Shown one piece after another: positions 50,942 to 59,670 of a stretch of 59,761 nucleotides of DNA (positions are counted from its first letter, which is position 1; each line of letters begins with the position of its first letter). The position numbers and the translations under genes are program-made. The DNA is taken from contig SFFB01000015.1 of assembly GCA_004557035.1 (NCBI GenBank), positions 1-59,761 on the forward strand, read 5' to 3'. This DNA comes from Bacteroidales bacterium (lineage in GTDB: Bacteria; Bacteroidota; Bacteroidia; Bacteroidales; Bacteroidaceae). The notes beneath the pieces were generated by a model that searched no databases, was not told where the DNA came from, and worked only from the letters and a program-made list of their open reading frames with translations.

Positions 50942-52105
50942 TCACAGCCTTCCATCCAGCTCATGTATTTCCCTTGGCGACTCGCCTGTAATGTTCTTGA
51001 AGTTGCGATAGAATGACTTGTCTGAGGAGAATCCGGAGAGGTTGGCAATCTCGTGTATTGTCATCTGAGGATTGGAGCGCATCAGATGGATGGCATAGTC
51101 CACTCGCTTTCTGTTGATGTAGTCGGAGAATGAGGCTCCAATCTCATCGTTGATGGCTGTAGAGACATACACACGGTTGGTGCACAATTCTTTCGCCACA
51201 TCAGTGACTTTAAGGTGGTGGCGCAGAAAGAGTTTCCTATCCATCACAACCTCTTCTATGCGCTGTGCGAGGGTTTTCTCTGACTCGCAGGCCGGCGTGG
51301 TTTCCTGCATGGTGGCATCGGCCGCTTCTTCCTGCTCGAAGTTCTCGATGGTGAAGGTGAAAGTCTGTCTGAAACCGATGAGACCCAGCCCAAAGAGCAA
51401 GAGCGTGAAAATGAGCGACGGTATGGCAATCATCCATGCCGAGTCGCCGAAACGGTATCGACCGAGGAAATTGAATATGATGGAGGCAAAGGAACAAGCA
51501 GTGAACAGATACATGAACCATTTGAACACTGTCAGCTCCTTGCCTTCGGTATCGGCGTAATACGCTTCAACGGATTTGTTGTAAGCAGAAATCTTCCGCG
51601 ACCCTGCAACGAGGACGGCCACCACTTCGACAGCAAAAACCACCTTGGCCACCAACCTTACGTATCCCATCATCTTGCAGAGCCCTGTGCCGCTGCCGAA
51701 GTCTTCATTGTATGAGATGATGCGTACGAAGGTGTCAAGGTCGTGCGGCGACATCATCATGTATATTGCCGACACCACCGTGCCTATCACAACCGACGGA
51801 ATGAGACACCACCACGTGCGAAGAAGCTGCCTCTCGGGCGACGTCATGCTGACGATGTAGATGTAGAATAAGGGATATACGGCAAGATTGGCAAAGGAGT
51901 ATAGACTGTCAAACAGAGGCATGTCGCCATAGAAGCGGTTGAGGAATATGCAGTGACCGGCATAGAGCAGCGTTGTCATTGCCATAAAGACCATGAGCAT
52001 GATGCGTCCTCTGTGGCGACCATCAAAGTGCAGGCTGCATGCTATCATGACAGTCCAAAAACCACAGGCGAACATGGGGAGGGAAGAGAATATGAGAGTA
52101 GCCAT
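50942..52105 (-). CDS. AraC-family regulator with N-terminal membrane domain
   Basis: A 387-residue protein whose first 240 residues hold about seven membrane helices and no obvious ligand domain, followed by a cytosolic helix-turn-helix region of the AraC type (LKVTDVAKELCTNRVYVSTA, DYAIHLMRSNPQMTIHEIA, GFSSDKSFYRNFKNITGE). This membrane-bound AraC architecture is frequent in Bacteroidota and may sense membrane or envelope signals directly. It is not clear what it regulates; the pseudogene and HAD genes lie upstream. The ATG at 52105 is used because it starts the first helix; an upstream ATG would add 30 residues. Confidence 0.8.
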   Translation of the reverse strand: MATLIFSSLPMFACGFWTVMIACSLHFDGRHRGRIMLMVFMAMTTLLYAGHCIFLNRFYGDMPLFDSLYSFANLAVYPLFYIYIVSMTSPERQLLRTWWCLIPSVVIGTVVSAIYMMMSPHDLDTFVRIISYNEDFGSGTGLCKMMGYVRLVAKVVFAVEVVAVLVAGSRKISAYNKSVEAYYADTEGKELTVFKWFMYLFTACSFASIIFNFLGRYRFGDSAWMIAIPSLIFTLLLFGLGLIGFRQTFTFTIENFEQEEAADATMQETTPACESEKTLAQRIEEVVMDRKLFLRHHLKVTDVAKELCTNRVYVSTAINDEIGASFSDYINRKRVDYAIHLMRSNPQMTIHEIANLSGFSSDKSFYRNFKNITGESPREIHELDGRL

Positions 52106-52330
52106 CAGATGATATTGGTGTTCAAGTTTGCAGGTGCTATTTGGCACGAAGTGAATTGTGAGTGTCGGCGCGGCTGGGCAAGGAATGAGTTCCATAAGCG
52201 TAATTTTTTTTGCAAAAATTGCAAACTATACCCATGGAGACAAGAAGAAAAATGCAGATTTTACCGATTATACTCGGCAAAAGCCGCAAGTTTAGTCAGT
52301 GAGAAGCACCAACGCTCAGCGTTTTTGTCT
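52106..52330. other. Spacer between the AraC gene and the HAD tail
   Basis: No gene, terminator or known repeat seen. It contains AATTTTTTTTGCAAAAATTG near the AraC start, possibly part of its promoter. Confidence 0.45.
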
Positions 52331-52461
52331 TATTGCTCTTCGGCCAGACGTTCAATGGCAGCGGGCAGGTCGGCCAAGGTGGTGATGATGGCGTCGGGCA
52401 GAGACTCGTCTACGGTTTCGGGCGCCCGGTCTTCACCGCGCAACCACACGGCGCGACAATC
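52331..52461 (-). pseudogene. Truncated duplicate of the HAD-hydrolase 3' end
   Basis: The minus strand encodes about 43 residues ending CRAVWLRGEDRAPE ... DLPAAIERLAEEQ before a stop, almost the same as the end of the HAD gene at 54149-54874 (CRAVWLRGEGWAPE ... DLPDAIERLAEE). I count about 20 differences in 131 bases, so about 85 % identity. There is no 5' part. It lies on the far side of the nucleotidase gene from the intact HAD gene. The junction near 52458 falls inside a codon and marks an old recombination end. Confidence 0.75.
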
Positions 52462-52539
52462 TTAAGATGTGCTTTAAGCATTAAGGCTATAGAAAAATAT
52501 CATTTCTCAGCCTTATCATCAGTACATAAACGACAAGAT

Positions 52540-54114
52540 TCAGATGATTTTGATTCGGCCTTGAGGCTGGGCGTATTGTGGGGGTATTTCGCCTCCGAGG
52601 AAATCGATGATATATTGTTTGAGGGCATCGCTGTATCGGCAGATATTGGTCTTGAGCTTGGGGCACTGCTTGAACTTGTCGTATGTGCCACCGCCCGAGG
52701 CGCAATAGTCACTGGTACAGAGGGTGTAGGTCTGTTGGAGGTCTATGGGGGTATAGGTGCTGTCGGGATTGAGGAGTTCTATGGAGGTGACGCGCTTGGC
52801 TGAGCGTGTGTCGATGGTATATCGTATGCCGCTGACTTGGGCGAACTGTCCGTTGCTTTCGGGGTATGATTGGCTGCATGCCTCAAGGGCATCGTAGAGC
52901 TCTTGGCCGGTGACTTGGATGACTTCGAGATGGTTCTCGAAGGGGAGAAGGGAGATGATGTCTCCGTAAGTGAGGTCACCGCTGGGCAGTTCAACACGTA
53001 TGCCGCCTCCGTTGCAGAGGGCTATCTGGGAGTTGCCGATGGCACGGAAGGCGTCGCAGACGAGGTCGCCTGCGTTGGTCTCACTGAATCGTACGGCTTG
53101 GCGGCCTGTATCATCGAGTATACGTATGGGAAAGTCGCTGTGGCAGATTACTTGCGAGGTCTCGCGTGCGACGAGAGCCTTGATGCTGTCTACGACGGTG
53201 GCAGTGTGCGTGTGGCGTGACCTGACAGTCTCGGGGAGGCTGGCAGTGGAGAGCAGTTCGGTGGTGAGGCGGCCCTGGGTGTCGATGGTGAGTTTGCCGA
53301 TGTTCTTGAATGCTGTACCAGTCTGGGCAATGATGACGGGTTTGCCGTGGAGGTTGGTGAGCTGGTCGCCGACGATTACGCTGTGGCTGTGCCCGTCGAG
53401 GATAGCGTCGATGCCATAGGTGGCTACTGCAAGGGTGTGGCTGGTGATGTGGCTGTTGTTGTCTTGTTCTCCGAGGTGGCTCAGTACGATGCAGTATTGG
53501 GCTCCCTGGCTTCGTGCCTGGTCGACTGCGGTCTGTACAATCTGGTAGATGTTGTCGGAGAGAAGGTCGTGGGTCTGGCGCCCTTGCTTGTCCCAAAAAG
53601 CGTATTCTTCGCTTTGGAGCGCGGTGGGGGTGGTGATGCCAATGAATGCTACCTTGTATTTGCCAATGGTGCGTATGATGTAAGAGGGGTATGGCTGGCG
53701 AGGGTTAGGATAAATGCTGTCGGGGAGGGCGATGAAGTTGCAGCTGGTGATGGGGAGGGCAGCCTGGTCTATGAGTTGGCTCATGCGGTCTATCTGATAG
53801 TCGAACTCGTGGTTGCCGAGGGTGATGGCGTCGTAGCCTATGGACTGCATGATGGCGGTGATGTATGCGCCGTGCGAGATGGCACCGACGACCCCGCCTT
53901 GGAGGAAATCGCCTGAGCTGACTACGGCTACGTGGGCTGTGTCGCTGATGGCGTTGTGTAGCTAGGAGAGACTGGTGTAGCCGTTAATCTGGCAGTGTAC
54001 GTCGTTTTCGAAGAGTATGACTGTGCTGGTGTCGGGGGTGATGATGGATGCTTCGCCGTCTTTGCAGGCGGTGAGGGTGAGCACAGCAAAAAGGAGGGCG
54101 ACGATTTTTTTCAT
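52540..54114 (-). pseudogene. 5'-nucleotidase family lipoprotein gene with an amber stop at codon 51
   Basis: Read through from the ATG at 54114, the frame gives a lipoprotein signal (MKKIVALLFAVLTLTAC), the metallophosphatase start VILFENDVHCQI, and, after a single TAG at 53964-53962 (in GYTSLS-stop-LHNAISD), the rest of a normal UshA-like protein: GNHEFDYQIDRM, IVLSHLGEQDN, ILDGHSHSV, and a C-terminal 5'-nucleotidase domain with NGGGIRVELPSGDLTYGDI and TSDYCASGGGTYD. The family hydrolyses 5'-nucleotides outside the cytosol. The intact ORF only starts at 53850, which removes the signal and first metal motif, so a functional product is unlikely unless the stop is suppressed. It is bracketed by two HAD-gene 3' ends. 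Confidence 0.82.
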
Positions 54115-54148
54115 TGTAAATCTGTGTATCATAATTTACCGGTGATCA

Positions 54149-54874
54149 TCACTCTTCGGCCAGGCGCTCGATGGCGTCGGGCAGGTCGGCCAAGGTGGTG
54201 ATGACGGCGTCGGGTAGCGTCTCGTCCACTTCCTCGGGCGCCCAGCCTTCACCGCGCAACCACACGGCGCGGCAACCGACGGCCTTGGCCGGCACGATGT
54301 CTTTGCCATAGCTGTCTCCCACCACGAGGGTCTCTTCGGGCGTCACGCCGGCAGCCTCCACGCCGAGGCGATAGATGGCGGGGTCGGGCTTGCGCACACC
54401 CACCACGGCACTTTCCACTATCTTGGGGAAATAACCTTCAAGCCCATAGCCGCGCAACACGGCTTGCACATTGCCATAGAAGTTTGACACGAGCACGAAA
54501 GGATAGCTCCGGCGCAGACTGTCGAGCACGCAGTGGATGGTGTGCATATTGCGCACGACATAGGCATTGCAATAGTCGGCCACGCCATTCACCACGGCCT
54601 CACGCTCTGCGGCCGACGGCGTCCAATAGCCTTGTGCCACGAGGCAGTCTGTCTCTTGGATGAGTTTCTTGACCAAAAGCGTGTGGAAGTTGTCGGTCTC
54701 AGCGATGATGGGGTTGCGGGCCAATGCACGCTCACCATAGACATAGGCTTCGCGGAATTGCTCTTCGCTCACGGGCACGCCGATATGCCGATAGCCCTCC
54801 CAGAGCACGTGGGCCCAGTGGCGGGCGTCGGTGTCGAGCGTGCCGCCGTAGTCGAATATGATGGCTTTAATCAT
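54149..54874 (-). CDS. HAD-family hydrolase
   Basis: A 241-residue phosphatase of HAD subfamily IA. Motif I is FDYGGTLD (nucleophile D8), motif II is VLVSNF, motif III/IV is in VGVRKPDPAIYRLGVEAAGV and VVGDSYGKDI. The second aspartate of motif I is a glycine, as in several members of the DYGGTL group. The likely substrate is a small phosphorylated metabolite, perhaps a nucleotide. Its 3' end is duplicated at 52331-52461. It is 27 bases after the FKBP gene. Confidence 0.85.
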   Translation of the reverse strand: MIKAIIFDYGGTLDTDARHWAHVLWEGYRHIGVPVSEEQFREAYVYGERALARNPIIAETDNFHTLLVKKLIQETDCLVAQGYWTPSAAEREAVVNGVADYCNAYVVRNMHTIHCVLDSLRRSYPFVLVSNFYGNVQAVLRGYGLEGYFPKIVESAVVGVRKPDPAIYRLGVEAAGVTPEETLVVGDSYGKDIVPAKAVGCRAVWLRGEGWAPEEVDETLPDAVITTLADLPDAIERLAEE

Positions 54875-54901
54875 AAAAAGAAGTCTAATGGTGTCGCCCG
54901 G

Positions 54902-55597
54902 TTATGGCTTTGCGCCGGGCTTGGTGCCGACGGGATAGATGCCGACGAGCTCAAGGTCGTAGTAGAGTGTGGAATAGGCCCGTACGTAGGCCGACGAGGA
55001 ACCGTAGCCCAACTCTTGCGGCATACAGATGCGCCAGAGGTCGCCAATGTGCATGTGTTGCAAGGCGGTGGCGAAGCCGGTCACCGTGCCGGTCGTGTAG
55101 AGCGTCACGGGGCTGCTATAATTGGGGCTGAACACGTCGGCACTGTCTTTGCTCACACCGGTGTAGGTGAAGATTTCGCCCTTGAGGCGGCTCTCTTCGT
55201 TGTCGCTCAAGGCATTGCGCATATAGCGGCCGATGTAGTTGACGCGGACGGAGTCGGTGGCGATGGGCGAGACGGTGCCTGTGCCCTGCCGCAGGATTTC
55301 CACCACGACGGTGTCGGTCGACGTGCCGCCGATGGTGTCGGAAATGGCGTAGTTGCGCAGGAGTCGCCAAGGACAATGTTGCTCCCAGGCGTCGCCGTAT
55401 TGCACCTTGGCCTGAGCCACGGCAGCCTTGGCCTTGGCCAGTTGTTGCTGGAAGTCGGCGGCGTTGCGGGCAGCCCAGTCTTGGTATTCCACAGCCTCCA
55501 CGGGGTCAGACTCCGAGCAGGCAGCGAGCGTCAGCAGGGCACCGAGGACCAGTGCGACGCCGATGGCGGTATGTTTCAGGTGTGAGAGAAGTCGCAT
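54902..55597 (-). CDS. FKBP-type peptidyl-prolyl isomerase, lipoprotein
   Basis: A 231-residue protein with a lipoprotein signal (LGALLTLAAC, acylated cysteine near residue 27), a coiled helical stretch (FQQQLAKAKAAVAQAKVQY) and a C-terminal FKBP domain (VNYIGRYM ... VTLYTTGTVTGFATALQHMH ... RICMPQELGYGSSS). It catalyses proline isomerisation of exported proteins. It is 27 bases upstream of the HAD gene and 5 downstream of glyS, all in one run. Confidence 0.88.
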   Translation of the reverse strand: MRLLSHLKHTAIGVALVLGALLTLAACSESDPVEAVEYQDWAARNAADFQQQLAKAKAAVAQAKVQYGDAWEQHCPWRLLRNYAISDTIGGTSTDTVVVEILRQGTGTVSPIATDSVRVNYIGRYMRNALSDNEESRLKGEIFTYTGVSKDSADVFSPNYSSPVTLYTTGTVTGFATALQHMHIGDLWRICMPQELGYGSSSAYVRAYSTLYYDLELVGIYPVGTKPGAKP

Positions 55598-55602
55598 AGA
55601 CT

Positions 55603-57144
55603 TTATTGGATTTTCTTGAGCAATGAGGTGAGGCTCACTTTGTCCTCGAGCAGGCTGCAGAGGCTGTCGATGGGCACGCGCTCTTGCTTCATGGTGTCGC
55701 GGTCGCGCAGGGTCACGCAGTTGTCTTTGAGCGTGTCGTGGTCCACGGTGATGCAATAGGGCGTACCGATGGCGTCTTGACGGCGGTAGCGCTTGCCGAT
55801 GCTGTCTTTCTCCTCATATTTGCAGTTGAAGTGGAATTTGAGGTTGTTGAGGATTTCGTGTGCCTTTTCGGGCAGTCCGTCTTTCTTGACGAGGGGCAGG
55901 ATGGCAAGCTTGACGGGAGCCAGGGCGGCAGGCAGACGCAAAACCACGCGGGTCTCGCCGTTGTCGAGTTTTTCCTCTTCATAGCTGTGACACATCACGC
56001 TGAGGAACATGCGGTCCACACCGATAGAGGTTTCGATGACATAGGGCGTGTAGCTCTCGTTGGTCTCGGGGTCGAAATATTCAATCTTGCGGCCGGAGAA
56101 CTTGGCGTGTTGTGAGAGGTCGTAGTTGGTGCGTGAGTGGATGCCTTCAATCTCTTTGAAGCCGAAGGGCAGGCGGAACTCGATGTCGCTGGCGGCGTTG
56201 GCATAGTGGGCCAGCTTTTCGTGGTCGTGGAAGCGATAGTTTTCGTTGCCGAAGCCGAGGGCCTGATGCCAGGCCAGACGGGTCTGTTTCCAGCTCTTGA
56301 ACCAGTCGAGCTCGGTGCCGGGCTTCACGAAGAACTGCATCTCCATCTGCTCAAACTCACGCATACGGAAGATGAACTGACGGGCCACGATTTCGTTGCG
56401 GAAGGCCTTACCAATTTGGGCAATGCCGAAGGGCAACTTCATGCGGCCGGTTTTCTGCACGTTGAGATAGTTGACAAAGATACCCTGGGCCGTTTCGGGG
56501 CGCAGGTAGATGGTCGAGGCACCTTCGGCCGTAGAGCCCACCTCGGTTTTGAACATAAGGTTGAATTGGCGCACGTCGGTCCAGTTACGGGTGCCGCTGA
56601 TGGGGCAGACAATCTCTTCGTCGAGAATGATTTGCTTCAGCTCGTCGAGGTCCATGGCGTTCATGGCGTCGCTGTAGCGTTGGTGGAGGGCGTCGCGCTT
56701 GGCTTGGGCTTCGAGCACGCGGCCGTTGGTGGCGCGGAACTGAGCCTCGTCAAAGTTATCGCCGAAGCGTTTGGCGGCTTTGGCCACTTCTTTGTCTATC
56801 TTCTCTTCATATTTGGCAATTTGCTCTTCGATGAGCACATCGGCGCGATAGCGTTTTTTAGAGTCGCGGTTGTCGATGAGGGGGTCGTTGAAGGCGTCGA
56901 CGTGTCCCGAGGCCTTCCACACGGTGGGGTGCATGAAGATGGCGGCATCGAGTCCCACGATGTTTTCGTGGAGCAGCACCATCGACTTCCACCAATATTG
57001 CTTGATGTTGTTTTTCAGCTCCACGCCGTTCTGTCCGTAGTCGTAGACTGCGCCGAGTCCGTCATAGATGTCGCTTGAGGGGAAAACAAAACCGTATTCC
57101 TTACAGTGTGAAACGATTTTCTTGAATACGTCTTCTTGTGCCAT
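55603..57144 (-). CDS. glyS: Glycine--tRNA ligase (single-chain, archaeal/eukaryal type)
   Basis: A 513-residue class II aminoacyl-tRNA synthetase of the homodimeric form. VFPSSDIYDGLGAVYDYGQN and FVNYLNVQKTGRMKLPFGIA are signatures; RNEIVARQFIFRMREFEQME is motif 2; GVDRMFLSVMCHSYE is motif 3. The C-terminal anticodon domain follows. This one-chain form is common in Bacteroidota. The ATG at 57144 gives the usual N-terminus. Confidence 0.93.
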   Translation of the reverse strand: MAQEDVFKKIVSHCKEYGFVFPSSDIYDGLGAVYDYGQNGVELKNNIKQYWWKSMVLLHENIVGLDAAIFMHPTVWKASGHVDAFNDPLIDNRDSKKRYRADVLIEEQIAKYEEKIDKEVAKAAKRFGDNFDEAQFRATNGRVLEAQAKRDALHQRYSDAMNAMDLDELKQIILDEEIVCPISGTRNWTDVRQFNLMFKTEVGSTAEGASTIYLRPETAQGIFVNYLNVQKTGRMKLPFGIAQIGKAFRNEIVARQFIFRMREFEQMEMQFFVKPGTELDWFKSWKQTRLAWHQALGFGNENYRFHDHEKLAHYANAASDIEFRLPFGFKEIEGIHSRTNYDLSQHAKFSGRKIEYFDPETNESYTPYVIETSIGVDRMFLSVMCHSYEEEKLDNGETRVVLRLPAALAPVKLAILPLVKKDGLPEKAHEILNNLKFHFNCKYEEKDSIGKRYRRQDAIGTPYCITVDHDTLKDNCVTLRDRDTMKQERVPIDSLCSLLEDKVSLTSLLKKIQ

Positions 57145-57712
57145 AAGTGTATGTGTTTTTGTTATTGTTTGTCGTGTGTGGGCGTGTCGGTGGCCGCTTT
57201 TGTAGATTATTTTGTCGCCACCGGCGCATAATACGGCACAAAAGTACATAAAAAACCGCGTATTTGCTTCACTTCGTGCAAAAAGCTCTTCGTTAGCCCC
57301 AGCGCGTCGCCTTCACGTCGTCCCTTAGTAGCCCATCCGTCACGGGTCCAGGTGCTGTTCTTCTTCGCGCGCGTATATATTATAGGAGTGTATAGTCAGC
57401 GAGGTCATTGGCGCAGACTGTTAAAAATCTCAGGCGGCGTCAGGTTAAAACATCTTTTGACAGTCAGTATTCATATCTTGTTAGGCTTTGTTAGAACTTT
57501 TGCAGGCTAAAGCAGTGGTTAGCACCAATCAATGCCACTGTGTTTCATTGACATACGCCATTATCTGCGGCAGAGCCCAATCACACCAATTTTATTGTCT
57601 TTGCCCTCTCTTGGCACATTCGTTCCCATTAGCGAGTGGGAATAACGCGCACATTCACCAATCAATTTTATAATTTTATGCGTAATTTTTATCCTTAAAA
57701 GACGACATTCAA
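57145..57712. other. Spacer between glyS and small peptide C
   Basis: The glyS -7 box lies at 57239-57246. No gene, repeat or terminator is credible in the rest; the 5' leader of peptide C probably lies at its right end, but no clear TAnnTTTG box precedes it. Confidence 0.45.
57239..57246 (-). promoter_or_regulatory. Candidate -7 box (TACTTTTG) of glyS
   Basis: TACTTTTG on the minus strand fits TAnnTTTG and lies 95 bases before the glyS ATG at 57144. No clear -33 TTTG. Confidence 0.5.
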
Positions 57713-57898
57713 ATGAAAAAACAATATATCACCCCCACCGCCGAAACCATCGCTTTCGCCACGGAGGGCATTATGAACAACATCTCCAAGGTGAAGATTG
57801 ACTCCGAGTCAAGCGGTAACGCACAATACACCAACCGCCCCGGCTCAGGCTCATCACTTTGGGGCAACGAAGACAACAAAGGCGGCCTTTGGGAATAA
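57713..57898 (+). CDS. Small peptide C (61 residues), MKK-Y-P family
   Basis: A 61-codon gene, nearly the same at its 5' end as the peptide B gene (start MKKQYITPTAETIAFATEGI, about 4 differences in the first 93 bases), but its second half (YTNRPGSGSSLWGNED) differs. A terminator follows at 57981-58014. No large secreted-protein gene precedes it here, unlike peptides A and B; the gene before it is the divergent glyS. Probably a copy of B moved or kept alone. Function unknown. Confidence 0.7.
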   Translation: MKKQYITPTAETIAFATEGIMNNISKVKIDSESSGNAQYTNRPGSGSSLWGNEDNKGGLWE

Positions 57899-57980
57899 CA
57901 CGCTCTATTGTCTCAACGACAGCGCCACAAGAGGCGCTCATAATCTCGGACTAACGTTAGTCTATAAATAAATTGGTTGT

Positions 57981-58014
57981 GGCGGACGAGTTCTTTGGTT
58001 GGAGCTCGTCCGCC
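57981..58014 (+). terminator. Terminator after small peptide C
   Basis: GGCGGACGAG (57981-57990) pairs with CTCGTCCGCC (58005-58014), 10 bp, followed by TTTCGTTT. Confidence 0.78.
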
Positions 58015-58159
58015 TTTCGTTTGTTCATATTTGGGGGGCGCTTCCGAAAGGCTTGCAGGGCCGCCTCAATGGATTATTTATTATTGCTGTCCGGTAAACA
58101 GTTCTATTATTGCTTATAGGCATATGGGAATGGCTGAAAGTCATTCCTCAACCGACGAA

Positions 58160-58420
58160 GGAGGTTGAGCGCCCAGCCCAAGCCGAGCGAAGCGAGGCGG
58201 CACCCTGGGTTACGACGTGAATGATATTTTCGCCCTGAAAGGGCAAAAGCATTATTTGAGGGCAACACCCTCTTGATTATCGAGTGTTTTCGACGTTTGT
58301 CGAGACGAGGGCTTTGCCCTCTATTAAATCTGCTGCGCTTACAGCGCGCCATCTATGGGACCACGACAACCCAGGGTGTCGTTCGCTACGCTCACTTTGC
58401 CCTGGGCAATCTATGTTATT
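58160..58420. repeat. Palindromic (REP-like) repeat array next to the IS110 element
   Basis: CACCCTGGGTT (58201-58211) with AACCCAGGGTG (58368-58378), GCCCTGAAAGGGC (58232-58244), and GCGCTTACAGCGC (58335-58347) are units of the same family as at 5438-5745. The stretch 57899-58449 otherwise contains only the peptide terminator. Confidence 0.65.
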
Positions 58421-58449
58421 GACCAAATATTTTTGAGAGTTTTTTATGA

Positions 58450-59466
58450 TTATGCTGCAAATAGTGTCTGTAGGCCATATTCAGTGTTATGCTTGACCAT
58501 AGCGACAAGTATGTGAAGCATTTTGTTCTTGCAGTTGTTCATAATGATTGATGGATGCTTGCCCTTTTGCTTGAGCCTTTCGGCATATTCGATAATCGCA
58601 GGACAATGGTGCATGGCACATAGGGCGGCTTCGGAAATGAGAGACTTCAGATAGGAGTCGGCGAAATGGGAAACGTGCGGCTTGCCATTGATGCTGGTGC
58701 CCGAAGTATGGCCAAAGGGTGCCACGCCATAATAGGAGCACAGACGTCGGGCGTCATGGTCGAAACGCGCGAAGTTGTTGGTCGCAAGGATTAAAGCCAC
58801 GGCATTGATGATGCCAATGCCCTTCATGCTTGTCAGGATCTGATATGTCCTTTTAATCTCTGGACATTGCTTGATGAGTTCCTCAATACTCCGCTTGATG
58901 GCCTTTATCCGCTCTTGAATGCGATGCAGTTCGTGCTGGTCTGTTTTAATCTCTCTCTTGAAGAAAGGATTCTCGGCACCTGAGATGCGGTGGGCCTTTA
59001 TGCAGCACTGCAACTTACATTTTGCCTCTACCCAGCTCTTGTACTCAGAAAAGTATAGACCGAGGGCTTCCATTTCTTTGGAGGGAGCTTTGTGCACTCT
59101 GACCTTGTCCTCGTGTCTGGCTGCAAACTCTGCAATGTCATGGGCGTCCTGCTTGTCACTTTTACCGCGCTTGATGCCCAGGCTACGTTTGATTTGCAGC
59201 GGACTTTCCAGCCAGATGCAGTAATCGTCCTTGGCAAGAAGGTCGCTGATAAGTTTGCTGTACACGCCGGTGTGTTCGCCACAGAAGAGAACCTCGTCTT
59301 TGTGCTTCGTGGCGAAGGTGCGCACCCAGCCAAGAAAGCGTTTGTAGCCCGTCTTGCTGTTTTCAAACGTGCCGTGGTGGCCCTCTTCATTGAGATTGTC
59401 TCTCTGCAGTATTACTGCGTCAAACTTTGCTTTGGCAAAATCAATACCGATAAAATAATTATTCAT
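58450..59466 (-). CDS. IS110-family transposase
   Basis: A 338-residue DEDD recombinase. The RuvC-like N-terminal domain has FIGIDFAKAK (D9), CGEHTGVY (E64) and SDKQDAHDIAEFA (D107/D110 region); residues about 140-200 are coiled; LTSMKGIGIINAVALI near residue 211 is the helix-hairpin-helix of the transposase IS116/IS110/IS902 C-terminal domain; GVAPFGHTSGTSINGK near 247-262 has the conserved serine (S255) that acts as nucleophile in this family. The reading frame is intact, so it may be active. Programming of target choice by a bridge RNA is known for the family (IS621); a matching RNA region lies just upstream. Confidence 0.9.
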   Translation of the reverse strand: MNNYFIGIDFAKAKFDAVILQRDNLNEEGHHGTFENSKTGYKRFLGWVRTFATKHKDEVLFCGEHTGVYSKLISDLLAKDDYCIWLESPLQIKRSLGIKRGKSDKQDAHDIAEFAARHEDKVRVHKAPSKEMEALGLYFSEYKSWVEAKCKLQCCIKAHRISGAENPFFKREIKTDQHELHRIQERIKAIKRSIEELIKQCPEIKRTYQILTSMKGIGIINAVALILATNNFARFDHDARRLCSYYGVAPFGHTSGTSINGKPHVSHFADSYLKSLISEAALCAMHHCPAIIEYAERLKQKGKHPSIIMNNCKNKMLHILVAMVKHNTEYGLQTLFAA

Positions 59467-59479
59467 AACTTTGCAATGT

Positions 59480-59660
59480 TTGCAAATTATTATTGGTCAA
59501 CCATGTCAGCCGTGTACTCAAGCACTAAATAGGCTCCGAGCCTAACAATCTACCTAGTATATGGCTGCCACTCCATGAGGGTCTATAGCCCAGGTTAGTA
59601 TCTAAGTACTGGCTAATAGCCTAGCTTACCCTCATGGATGGTTGACTTCTTCTTTAATAC
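59480..59660 (-). ncRNA. Candidate IS110 bridge RNA
   Basis: Between the transposase ATG and a minus-strand TACTTTTG box (59670-59663) lie strong nested hairpins: a perfect 10-bp stem CCATGAGGGT/ACCCTCATGG (59573-59582 with 59628-59637) containing an inner stem CTATAGCC/GGCTAATAG (59583-59590 with 59611-59619, one bulge) around an internal loop, and a second hairpin AGGCTCCGAGCCT (59531-59543). Bridge RNAs of IS110-group elements are transcribed from this same position and carry two loops that pair with target and donor DNA. Position and folding fit; pairing to ends is untested. Confidence 0.5.
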
Positions 59661-59662
59661 GA

Positions 59663-59670
59663 CAAAAGTA
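59663..59670 (-). promoter_or_regulatory. Candidate promoter box of the IS110 non-coding RNA and transposase
   Basis: TACTTTTG on the minus strand fits TAnnTTTG. A transcript from here would pass through the structured region and then the transposase gene. The -33 region has only TTGG near 59690-59687, at a short spacing. Confidence 0.45.

Noticed and set aside
50760..51011. 83-codon plus-strand frame before the AraC gene
   Set aside because: Overlaps the end of the AraC gene and has no recognisable motif. The TAAGTTTG box before it has no -33 partner.
53962..53964. Genetic recoding of stop codons in this genome
   Set aside because: One TAG and one TGA lie inside conserved genes, but other genes here use TGA, TAA and TAG as normal ends, and a third gene is broken by a frameshift. 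Ordinary mutation or error is more likely.
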